This document shows, piece after piece, positions 7,425 to 13,981 of a stretch of DNA of 43,969 nucleotides. Origin of the DNA: Candidatus Melainabacteria bacterium SSGW_16 (lineage in GTDB: Bacteria > Cyanobacteriota > Vampirovibrionia > 2-02-FULL-35-15); contig DUDS01000044.1 in assembly GCA_004769085.1 (NCBI GenBank), positions 701-44,669 of the forward strand, read 5' to 3'. The stretch's first letter is position 1; each line of letters starts with the position of its first letter. A model generated the notes under the pieces. It did no database searches and was not told the origin of the DNA. It worked only from the letters and a program-made list of their open reading frames with translations. Made by a program: the position numbers and the translations under genes.

Positions 7425-8611
7425 AAGAACTTTTGGAAAAACAAACTCTTAGCTTTAGATTCACCGAAGAACAGGAAATGTTAAGAAAGACAGTAAGAGA
7501 AATCAGTGAAGAAAACTTTAAAGAAAAAGCCAGGGAAATAGACAAAACACACAGATTCCCAAGAGAGAATTTTGAACTTCTTGCAAAACTAGGAATGACA
7601 GGGCTTACACTGCCAGAACAATATGGTGGTGGTGGAATGGACTGCATTTCATATGCAATATTAATAGAAGAAATTGCAAGAGTATGTGCCACCACAAGTG
7701 TAATCATTGCTGTTCATCTTTCACTATGCTCAATGCCAATTGCAAAGTTTGGATCTGATTTCTTAAAAGACAAATATCTGAAAAAGCTTGCCAAAGGAGA
7801 AATTTTGGGCGCATATTGCTTGTCAGAGACAGGCAGTGGTTCTGATGCTGCAAATATGCTAACCAGAGCAACCGAGAAAGGTGATTTTTATATTTTAAAT
7901 GGCACAAAAGCCTGGATTACAAATGGTTCAGAAGCTGATTTATACATTGTTTTTGCACAAACAAATCCTGAACTAAAACACAAAGGTATTACAGCATTTC
8001 TGGTTGAAAAAAATATGTCTGGTGTTTCATTTGGAAAACTCGAGGATAAACTTGGCATAAGAGCAAGTGCAACCTGCCAGGTAAGGCTGGATAATGTAAA
8101 AGTACCAAAAGAAAATATCCTTGGGAATGTTGGGGATGGTTTTAAGATTGCCATGATGACACTGGACAGAGGTAGGATTGGGATTGCATCACAGGCAATT
8201 GGAATAGCGCAGGGAAGCTATGATTTAGCAGTTTCATATGCAAAGGAAAGAGATGCCTTTGGACAAAAAATAATTAATTTCCAGGCTATACAGTTTATGC
8301 TCGTTGAAATTGCTACAGAAATAGAAGCAGGCAGGTTATTAATATATCAGGCAGCAAACAGATACGATCAAGGGTTGGATTTTACAAAACATTCAGCAAT
8401 TGCAAAGTTGTTCTGCAGTGAGTTGGCTACAAAAGCAGCAAATAAAGCAGTGCAGATTCTAGGAGGATATGGTTACACCACTGAATATGATGCTGAGAGG
8501 TTTTACAGAGATGCAAAGATTACTGAAATATATGAAGGCACCTCTGAGATACAAAGAATAGTAATTGCAAAAAATATAATAAAAGAATTGACAGAAAATA
8601 TAGATAAATGA
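7421..8611 (+). CDS. Acyl-CoA dehydrogenase (short/branched-chain type)
   Basis: A 396-residue FAD enzyme introducing the alpha-beta double bond in acyl-CoA thioesters and passing electrons to ETF. N-terminal helical domain 1-130, central beta domain with the FAD-binding YCLSETGSGSDA and WITNG segments, C-terminal helical domain ending in IYEGTSEIQRIVIAKNII. The Glu before Gly-Thr (Glu372) is in the position of the catalytic base of short- and medium-chain enzymes. It overlaps both neighbours by 4 nt. No other beta-oxidation gene is adjacent, so the substrate is open: fatty acid, branched-chain or glutaryl-type acyl-CoA. Confidence 0.93.
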   Translation: MKELLEKQTLSFRFTEEQEMLRKTVREISEENFKEKAREIDKTHRFPRENFELLAKLGMTGLTLPEQYGGGGMDCISYAILIEEIARVCATTSVIIAVHLSLCSMPIAKFGSDFLKDKYLKKLAKGEILGAYCLSETGSGSDAANMLTRATEKGDFYILNGTKAWITNGSEADLYIVFAQTNPELKHKGITAFLVEKNMSGVSFGKLEDKLGIRASATCQVRLDNVKVPKENILGNVGDGFKIAMMTLDRGRIGIASQAIGIAQGSYDLAVSYAKERDAFGQKIINFQAIQFMLVEIATEIEAGRLLIYQAANRYDQGLDFTKHSAIAKLFCSELATKAANKAVQILGGYGYTTEYDAERFYRDAKITEIYEGTSEIQRIVIAKNIIKELTENIDK

Positions 8612-9654
8612 CCACATCAACTTACAATTTCCAAACAGCCCAGGAAATGCCATATGCAAATATCGAGAAGATTAAAGATAAGGCAACTGATTTATATAAA
8701 AAACTAACTGAACATTTAAAACAAATTAAAAAGGACAAAACTCTTTTTTTTACAAAAGGTGAAACTGTCTGCATACCGGATCTTCACGGTGATTTCGTAC
8801 ATTTAATAATTACACTTCATAGATATGGAGTAATTGATGAAAAACTAAATCTTAAAAAGGATTTTGAATATGTTTTTCTGGGAGATTTTTATGACAGAGC
8901 ACCTAATTCTGATGTGATTGATTATTGGGTAAATAATCAGATTAAAAACAAAACAAAAATACATAGACTGATAGGAAATCATGAAATGGCTTTCTTTGAG
9001 AGAGATCCAAACGGATACCCTGTAATTTTTCCATCCCAAGATTCAATAAAAGATATTACAAATGATTTTACTATTACTGAAAATCTTTTTAAAAATATTT
9101 CAGAAGGGAATATTTTGGCGGCTTATGTTAATCGCATCCCTGCCACAACATTATATGTTCATAGTTATGTAATCAATGATGATTACAAAGAACTAGGACT
9201 TGAGGTCAACTCAGATATTTTTATATTTGCTCAAAAGCTAAACGAGAGATTTAAAGTACACGGACAATATGCTTATGATGTTTTCTTGAATCAAAGAAAA
9301 GAAGGACATTTCGACTGGAAGGTAATAATGAAATCATTTAATGATGATCCATTATTTAATTTATATAAGAAAAAAAATGATATAAGCACTTCTTTTATAT
9401 GGAGAAGAACAGGGGTTCCAGTTTTAAATGTTTATCCTGTAGAATTTGATGTCGATATCCCAAACGATATTTATCAAATAGTAGGGCATACACCTGTTTT
9501 TTCATTTGCACTCCCAAAATCAAGTGAAACCACAAAACCATTTGTCATAAAAGCTAAAAATGGAACAGGACAAGTACAATTCAGTGATGTAGGAATTGGA
9601 TATCACTATAAAAGTGATTTTGAAAGACCTGAGGTTTTAATAAAATTAAGCTAA
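8608..9654 (+). CDS. Calcineurin-like metallophosphoesterase (PPP-type motifs)
   Basis: A 348-residue protein with the two-metal phosphoesterase signature: Asp58-Leu-His60-Gly-Asp, Gly92-Asp93-x-x-Asp96-Arg97 (GDFYDRAPNS), LIGNHE near residue 125 and VGHTP in the C-terminal third. The second motif lacks the final Gly of GDxVDRG, so this is not a canonical PPP protein phosphatase; it resembles bacterial Shewanella- or diadenosine tetraphosphatase-like branches. No signal peptide, so probably cytoplasmic. Its start overlaps the acyl-CoA dehydrogenase stop by 4 nt; its 3' end overlaps the convergent hydrolase gene by 9 nt. The substrate (phosphoprotein, nucleotide or other) cannot be assigned. 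A Ser/Thr kinase lies 12 kb away, but a link is speculative. Confidence 0.85.
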   Translation: MTTSTYNFQTAQEMPYANIEKIKDKATDLYKKLTEHLKQIKKDKTLFFTKGETVCIPDLHGDFVHLIITLHRYGVIDEKLNLKKDFEYVFLGDFYDRAPNSDVIDYWVNNQIKNKTKIHRLIGNHEMAFFERDPNGYPVIFPSQDSIKDITNDFTITENLFKNISEGNILAAYVNRIPATTLYVHSYVINDDYKELGLEVNSDIFIFAQKLNERFKVHGQYAYDVFLNQRKEGHFDWKVIMKSFNDDPLFNLYKKKNDISTSFIWRRTGVPVLNVYPVEFDVDIPNDIYQIVGHTPVFSFALPKSSETTKPFVIKAKNGTGQVQFSDVGIGYHYKSDFERPEVLIKLS

Positions 9655-10401
9655 CATTCCTTTTAGAATATCAAAATATTCATCATTAAAGTAACTACCT
9701 ACAGCATTGTGATCAGCACCTTTTAGTATTAAAAGTTTTTTAGGTTCATTTGCTGCTTCAAAAAGCCTATAAGAGTGTTTCACAGGAATAACTTCATCTT
9801 CAGAGCCATGACTGATAAAAACAGGAATATTTATTTTTTTTATTAACTCAATTGAATTTAGCAAATCATTTTTTATAAGAAAACCTGGAATTGCTGGATA
9901 TAGATCTTTTGCTATCTCTCTAAGAGAAGTAAAAGTTGACTGAAGAATTACTGAACAAAATCTCTTTTTTGTTGCAATCTCAAGTACTATTCCACCTCCA
10001 AGAGATCTTCCATATAGTGAAATATCTTCACCTTTGTACCCTCTCTGAAGAAGATACTCATACATAGCAAATGCATCTTTAATTACCCCTTCTATAGTCG
10101 GTTTCCCTGTGCTTTTCCCATATCCTCTGTAATCCACAAGCAAAGCATTAACAGGAATATGTTTCTGGATTCCCACAGGAGCCGGATACCAACCACCTAC
10201 ATTATCACCATTTCCATGAAGATAAAGCAGGACTTTCGATGTTTTCTCAGGTGCAGGGAAAAAATATCCGTGAAGCCTTTCAGCATCTGACGTCTCTATA
10301 AAAATTTCTTCGTGAGGGATGCCTTCAGATGCTGGACAAGAACATAATTCTTTTGAAGGAAAGAAAATAAGATTACTATAAAGAGCATCTATAGGGTTCA
10401 T
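9646..10401 (-). CDS. Alpha/beta hydrolase (serine hydrolase)
   Basis: A 251-residue cytoplasmic alpha/beta-hydrolase. Oxyanion-hole region LLYLHGNGDN at residues 58-67, VDYRGYGKSTGKP at 89-101, nucleophile Ser133 in LYGRSLGGG, acid in FISHGSEDEVIP and catalytic His in GADHNAVG near the C-terminus. This pattern is common in the BAAT/YqkD-like and human ABHD13/ABHD17-like group, including thioesterases and peptidases. It follows the secreted Cys-rich gene by 43 nt on the same strand but has its own TATAAT 6 nt before the ATG. Substrate unknown. Confidence 0.88.
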   Translation of the reverse strand: MNPIDALYSNLIFFPSKELCSCPASEGIPHEEIFIETSDAERLHGYFFPAPEKTSKVLLYLHGNGDNVGGWYPAPVGIQKHIPVNALLVDYRGYGKSTGKPTIEGVIKDAFAMYEYLLQRGYKGEDISLYGRSLGGGIVLEIATKKRFCSVILQSTFTSLREIAKDLYPAIPGFLIKNDLLNSIELIKKINIPVFISHGSEDEVIPVKHSYRLFEAANEPKKLLILKGADHNAVGSYFNDEYFDILKGMLA

Positions 10402-10407
10402 TATTAC

Positions 10408-10413
10408 ATTATA
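10408..10413 (-). promoter_or_regulatory. -10 box of the alpha/beta hydrolase gene, leaderless geometry
   Basis: TATAAT on the minus strand, then 6 nt (GTAATA), then ATG at 10401. There is no ribosome-binding sequence, so the transcript probably begins at the start codon. Confidence 0.5.
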
Positions 10414-10444
10414 TAAAAGAAAAAGTTATAAGTACAAAATCAGG

Positions 10445-11227
10445 CTATAACAGCTTTCCACAATAGCATTGATTATTTTCATTATGGCCACAAAGCCCAG
10501 GTGCTCCATCTACTGTAGTACAGTTACCGCTGCAAAGAGGTCTTTCACTGCAAGGTGTTTCTCCAGTACTTGGAACAACACACTGACAACAGGCATTACA
10601 AACTCCTCTTAAACCACTTAAAAGATGTTCACATCCTTCTATGCCACCAGGTGGATCACATTGTTCTCCTCGCAATCGCTGTACTATATCATCACCACAG
10701 TACGGTATTCTTTCCCCAACGCACTCACAAGATCTGTACATATTACCAGCGGTATCACACACAATAAGATCGTGGCATATACCTTCAACATTATTTTTTT
10801 TACACTTTTGCTGATCAGGATCTACACAAATACCAGCTCTACTATCTCCACTCACCGTATAAGAACCACAACCTTCAGCAGTTGCAAAAGTTGGACGGTT
10901 AAAACAACAACAATCATATATATAAGGATTACCGCCTAACCGTGGAAGACTTACTAATCTCCCTCCTTTAGCTGTGCAAACATCCTCGGTAAGAACAGTT
11001 CCATCTTCTAGTTTAGTTCCTAATGCTTGTCCATTACCTGCACATAAGCCAGGACAATAAATAACAGCATCAGACGATACAACAGGTGTTGGAGTAGGAG
11101 TAGATTTAGGTGTAGGGGTAGCTTGGATCATTTGAGCATAAATGGCATTACAAGACATAAGAATTATACAAAAAGTCAAAACTAATATAAAAAAATTATT
11201 AAAAGACGTGTATTTTCTTACAACCAT
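10445..11227 (-). CDS. Secreted Cys-rich protein with Thr-Pro linker
   Basis: A 260-residue protein. A long signal peptide (hydrophobic FFILVLTFCIILM, cleavage near IYA/QM at about residue 31) is followed by a Thr-Pro linker (PTPKSTPTPTP, about residues 36-48). The rest is an exported Cys-rich region with about 28 cysteines, including CPGLCAGNGQ, YDCCCF, CNACCQC and GQC-like pairs. Spacing suggests several small disulfide-bonded modules. It shares the linker plus Cys-rich layout with the protein at 18199 and the Cys-rich segments of the protein at 1-2310. No enzyme motif or known family is recognised. A 16-bp perfect AT palindrome abuts the start codon. Confidence 0.82.
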   Translation of the reverse strand: MVVRKYTSFNNFFILVLTFCIILMSCNAIYAQMIQATPTPKSTPTPTPVVSSDAVIYCPGLCAGNGQALGTKLEDGTVLTEDVCTAKGGRLVSLPRLGGNPYIYDCCCFNRPTFATAEGCGSYTVSGDSRAGICVDPDQQKCKKNNVEGICHDLIVCDTAGNMYRSCECVGERIPYCGDDIVQRLRGEQCDPPGGIEGCEHLLSGLRGVCNACCQCVVPSTGETPCSERPLCSGNCTTVDGAPGLCGHNENNQCYCGKLL

Positions 11228-11243
11228 ATTAAATTAATTTAAT
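11228..11243. promoter_or_regulatory. AT palindrome adjoining the start of the secreted Cys-rich gene
   Basis: ATTAAATTAATTTAAT is a perfect 16-bp palindrome directly next to the ATG at 11227. It could be an operator, but low-complexity AT sequence can form such palindromes by chance. Confidence 0.3.
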
Positions 11244-11370
11244 TAATCTACATTTATTTAGCCTAGCCATATAAACACTAAGTAATTTTAATTACATATA
11301 CCAACCTAACATTATAAGAAGATTAAAAATATAGAAAGTAATTAAAGATTAATCAAATCACCTAAAAAGT

Positions 11371-11385
11371 GTAACCTAAGGTTAC
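11371..11385. promoter_or_regulatory. Operator candidate GTAACC-N3-GGTTAC
   Basis: GTAACCTAAGGTTAC is a perfect 7+1+7 palindrome, 23 nt upstream of the -35 box at 11409. Related sequences occur at 13882-13896 and 13912-13926 in front of another gene for a secreted protein. It may bind a dimeric regulator; the protein is not identified. Confidence 0.45.
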
Positions 11386-11408
11386 AACAAATCAGAGATT
11401 TTACCTGA

Positions 11409-11437
11409 TTGATAAAATGATTAATCTGAAATATACT
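11409..11437 (+). promoter_or_regulatory. Strong promoter for a small membrane ORF
   Basis: TTGATA (11409-11414), a 17-nt spacer and TATACT (11432-11437). The -10 ends 7 nt before ATG 11445, so the mRNA is probably leaderless. Confidence 0.65.
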
Positions 11438-11444
11438 CTGATTC

Positions 11445-11591
11445 ATGATAAGTGAAGTTGAAAAGCACAGAGCTAATATAATTCAGATTGCCGGATACGC
11501 TTTTATGGCTCCTTTTGGAAACTTGATTATAAATCTGTTTAGTCTAGATCCCTTTAAATACGGAGTTGCATTTCTTTTTATCTATGAGTAG
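11445..11591 (+). pseudogene. Small membrane protein ORF, possibly frameshifted
   Basis: The frame from ATG 11445 encodes 48 residues and ends at TAG 11589. It has a charged N-terminus (ISEVEKHRAN) and one hydrophobic segment (IAGYAFMAPFGNLIINLF), then begins a second one (KYGVAFLF) just before the stop. A +1 shift near 11576, in a T-rich run, would extend the second membrane segment through LSMSSIISFLLWYNMSY to a stop at 11629-11631, giving a two-helix hairpin of about 62 residues. It is therefore either a truncated 48-residue protein, a decayed gene, or a base error. The good promoter supports expression. No family recognised. Confidence 0.45.
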
Positions 11592-11613
11592 CATTATTTC
11601 TTTTTTACTTTGG

Positions 11614-11619
11614 TATAAT
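11614..11619 (+). promoter_or_regulatory. -10 box upstream of the 37-residue membrane ORF
   Basis: A perfect TATAAT about 42 nt before ATG 11662. The -35 region (GCATTA at 17-nt spacing) is poor. A short direct repeat GGGAAATAAC lies between this box and the ORF. Confidence 0.4.
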
Positions 11620-11661
11620 ATGTCTTATTAGAAGCTGGGAAATAACTATGGGAAATAACAA

Positions 11662-11775
11662 ATGAATCACCTTCCTGAACTAATACTCCTACTTATATTG
11701 TCATTTGCAGCTATTTCCGGTGCACTAATTATTTACATTAAAATTGGCAGACCAAATCCAAAAGAGAAAAGCTAA
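11662..11775 (+). CDS. 37-residue single-pass membrane miniprotein
   Basis: ATG 11662 to TAA 11775. One hydrophobic helix (ELILLLILSFAAISGALIIY) is followed by a positively charged tail (KIGRPNPKEKS), predicting an N-out/C-in single-span protein. It is preceded by a 5-codon mini-ORF (ATG 11648) whose TGA overlaps its ATG, which could couple translation. It ends 2 nt before the convergent pfkA stop. Its size and form recall small subunits of membrane complexes, but no family is assigned; coding status rests on composition and promoter only. Confidence 0.45.
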   Translation: MNHLPELILLLILSFAAISGALIIYIKIGRPNPKEKS

Positions 11776-11777
11776 TA

Positions 11778-12830
11778 CTAGACTCTGGTTCTAGATTTTA
11801 TTTCATCCCCAAAAAATACTCTCGTTTGTTCATATAAATTTTTATCTACTGTTCTAAGAGTGCCAACTGCATCTCTCACATCTACATCTGTAATTTTATT
11901 CCCCTGCAGTGAAACCATCCTGCCAAATTTTTTCTGGTGTACCAGATCCACAGCAGCAAGCCCATACCTGGTTCCAAGCACTCTGTCAAAAGCTGTTGGT
12001 GAGCCGCCTCTTTGAACATGACCTAGTGACATAGCGCGTGTTTCAAAACCTGTTTTTAATTCAAGCGCTTTTGCAAGCCTGTCTCCTATGCCACCGAGTT
12101 TCACATGACCAAAAGAATCTTTTTCCTGGTCTTTTAATATCTCTTCATTTTTTATCTTTGCACCTTCAGCAATAATTATTACTGCATAACCTGCTTCTTT
12201 TTTTCTGATTTTAATTGCTTCTGCTACTTTGCCCACATCAAATTCTTCTTCCGGTACCAGGATATAATCTGCAGCGCCTGCTATTCCACCCATAGTTGCT
12301 ATCCAGCCAGCATGCCTTCCCATTACTTCGAGAACCAATACTCTGTCATGAGATTTTGCCGTGGTATGAAGTCTGTCCATAGCATCACATACTATTGAAA
12401 GTGCTGTATCAAAACCAAATGTTTGATCAGTTGCATTTAAATCATTATCAATTGTTTTTGGCACACAAACTATTGGAGCTTTAAAGTCTTTCCAGAGTTT
12501 ATCTGCAACTCCACAGGTATCTTCTCCACCAACAGCAATTAGTGCATCTATTTTATTTAATTTCAAATTATCAATTACTTTCTGAGGTCCGCCTTCTACT
12601 TTATATGGGTTTGTTCTTGAACTTTTAATAATAGTTCCGCCCTGATTAAAAATACCTTCAGCATCAGCAAGTGTAAGTGGTTTAATTAAATTGTTAACAG
12701 GACCTTTCCAGCCATATAAATATCCCATAACTTCATCGCCATATTTTTTTACAGCCTGAAAAAGAACTGCCCTGATTACGTTATTCAGACCGGGACAATC
12801 ACCACCACCTGTAAGAATTGCAAGACGCAT
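11778..12830 (-). CDS. 6-phosphofructokinase, probably pyrophosphate-dependent
   Basis: A 350-residue enzyme phosphorylating fructose 6-phosphate at the committed step of glycolysis. The start at 12830 is chosen because GGAGGAA sits just upstream and the chain then begins with the conserved MRLAILTGGGDCPGLN; an upstream ATG at 12842 lies before the ribosome site. The catalytic loop is PKTIDNDL (Asp128) and the phosphate-donor loop is Gly-Gly-Glu103-Asp104-Thr. In this family Gly at position 104 and Gly in PGTIDND mark ATP enzymes, whereas Asp104 and Lys before TIDND mark pyrophosphate enzymes; both pyrophosphate-type residues are present. MGRHAGWIA and the sugar-binding Arg/His segments are intact. 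Donor choice is inferred from these residues. Confidence 0.93.
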   Translation of the reverse strand: MRLAILTGGGDCPGLNNVIRAVLFQAVKKYGDEVMGYLYGWKGPVNNLIKPLTLADAEGIFNQGGTIIKSSRTNPYKVEGGPQKVIDNLKLNKIDALIAVGGEDTCGVADKLWKDFKAPIVCVPKTIDNDLNATDQTFGFDTALSIVCDAMDRLHTTAKSHDRVLVLEVMGRHAGWIATMGGIAGAADYILVPEEEFDVGKVAEAIKIRKKEAGYAVIIIAEGAKIKNEEILKDQEKDSFGHVKLGGIGDRLAKALELKTGFETRAMSLGHVQRGGSPTAFDRVLGTRYGLAAVDLVHQKKFGRMVSLQGNKITDVDVRDAVGTLRTVDKNLYEQTRVFFGDEIKSRTRV

Positions 12831-12864
12831 AAGTTCCTCCAAAATTATTTAATCGAAAAACATA

Positions 12865-12870
12865 ATTATA
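12865..12870 (-). promoter_or_regulatory. Possible -10 box of pfkA
   Basis: TATAAT on the minus strand, about 35 nt before the pfkA ATG, leaving room for the GGAGGAA ribosome site in the leader. No clear -35 is seen. Confidence 0.35.
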
Positions 12871-12930
12871 ATAGCAAAAATACATTGTATTACGATACTA
12901 AGTTAAAACTCTTGTTTTTCTAATATAGGT

Positions 12931-12953
12931 TTTGCGTGATTCACTCACCAAAA
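12931..12953. repeat. 23-nt dispersed repeat, copy 1
   Basis: TTTGCGTGATTCACTCACC followed by AAAA matches the sequence at 43062-43084 at 21 of 23 positions. It contains the inverted repeat GTGA-N5-TCAC (read on the minus strand). Located about 100 nt upstream of pfkA. Confidence 0.5.
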
Positions 12954-12983
12954 CCGATCCAGGTGAAAAATTAGCCGAAGGAA

Positions 12984-13002
12984 GCTTCAGCTTGTCTGAA
13001 GC
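12984..13002. other. Hairpin GCTTCAG/CTGAAGC
   Basis: A perfect 7-bp inverted repeat around CTTGT, between the pfkA upstream region and the 13014-13046 terminator. It may be part of termination or processing; no T-tract follows. Confidence 0.35.
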
Positions 13003-13013
13003 AGTACAAAGAA

Positions 13014-13046
13014 ACAAAGACCCCCTCTTTTGGAGGGGGTCTTTGT
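13014..13046 (-). terminator. Rho-independent-type terminator after the 13072-13641 gene
   Basis: A perfect 14-bp stem, ACAAAGACCCCCTC/GAGGGGGTCTTTGT, with a 5-nt loop. On the minus strand it lies 26 nt past the stop of the 189-residue gene and is followed by TTTCTTTG, an interrupted T-tract. On the plus strand only GGAGGAGG follows, so it acts, if at all, on the minus strand. Confidence 0.65.
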
Positions 13047-13071
13047 GGAGGAGGAGGAGAAGGAGTTTAAA

Positions 13072-13641
13072 TTAAACTCCTACGCCGTCGAGGAACTTAG
13101 AAAATTTTCTGGAGATTTGTTTGATTGTACCTTCATCACCATGAGTACTTACTTCTCCATCCGGGTGTAACCATATCATCCCTTCTTTTGGATCGACATT
13201 ATCACGAACCCATGCCTGAAAAACTATTCCACCAATTTGTTTCTGTTCTACTGAATATATTGAACCATTGTCAGAAACTATGGTGCTAACTCTGTCGCCA
13301 TTTGATTTAAGCTCAACAAAATGTTGCAGGCTACCTTTTGAATCATAAAAATAAACTATCTCTGTATCATCAGTTCTGACTTCATGACTGCTTGGAAGTC
13401 CTGTGCTGTCACTTGATATATGATAAAGTTTCGTACCGTTTGCTCTTTCTTCTATAGCTATGCCTCTGCCTACTTCATCTTTGGTAAAAGCAATTCTTGC
13501 TCCATCTTCAGTCGTTCTGAATTCAATTTTGTTTCCTTCAGGATCAGTTATAAAAACAGATTCTCCTTTAACATGTTTAAGCTGAAGGAGTTCACTTGAT
13601 ATTTCCTTTACTATATTTGAACTGTTTGTTAATTCCAGCAT
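13072..13641 (-). CDS. Uncharacterised beta-hairpin-rich protein
   Basis: A 189-residue protein. The start at 13641 is chosen over an upstream ATG (13686) because AGAGG precedes it at suitable distance. After a helical N-terminus (about 1-25), the sequence is a run of short strands and Gly/Asn/Asp turns (DPEGNKIEFRTTEDGARIAF, FYDSKGSLQHFVELKSNGDR), loosely like YD/RHS-type or WG-type beta repeats but without a strict period. No signal peptide and no Cys, so a cytoplasmic protein is the simple reading. It is monocistronic, with its own strong terminator, and diverges from the propeller protein gene. Function not recognised. Confidence 0.75.
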   Translation of the reverse strand: MLELTNSSNIVKEISSELLQLKHVKGESVFITDPEGNKIEFRTTEDGARIAFTKDEVGRGIAIEERANGTKLYHISSDSTGLPSSHEVRTDDTEIVYFYDSKGSLQHFVELKSNGDRVSTIVSDNGSIYSVEQKQIGGIVFQAWVRDNVDPKEGMIWLHPDGEVSTHGDEGTIKQISRKFSKFLDGVGV

Positions 13642-13881
13642 TTGTTTATTCCTCTTTCTCTTCCCCCAAGTTTCCTCTATGCTCATATAAAGTTATGTCG
13701 TTTCAATATTTGACAGTAGGTTAAGTTAATTTTCTTTAAAGCTCAGATTTAACCTGGCTTTAACCAGGGTAATAGGTTCTTTTAAGTCTCTTTGCAATGT
13801 TTTATCAAGAGAATAGAAAAAGATTAGAACTTTAGTACTACTTTTCTTAACCTTCAGAAAGAAATAAATATTTCTTAATTA

Positions 13882-13926
13882 GTAACCAATGGTTTCAACA
13901 ATAAAAGATATGTAACCTAAGGTCTC
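13882..13926 (+). promoter_or_regulatory. Paired operator candidates upstream of the propeller gene
   Basis: GTAACCAATGGTTTC (13882-13896) and GTAACCTAAGGTCTC (13912-13926) are imperfect versions of the perfect palindrome at 11371. They are exactly 30 bp apart, about three helical turns. They lie 56-100 nt upstream of ATG 13982. The rest of the 340-nt divergent gap also holds a direct repeat of TTTAACC near 13747; no clear sigma-70 promoter is visible. Confidence 0.45.
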
Positions 13927-13981
13927 ATTTGACAGATTGCAAAAAAATACTTCTTTAAGTAAATTAGTTTTTCACCAACTA

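Noticed and set aside
12831..12842. pfkA start at 12842 (four extra residues)
   Set aside because: The GGAGGAA ribosome site lies between that ATG and the ATG at 12830, which starts directly with the conserved MRLAILTGGG.
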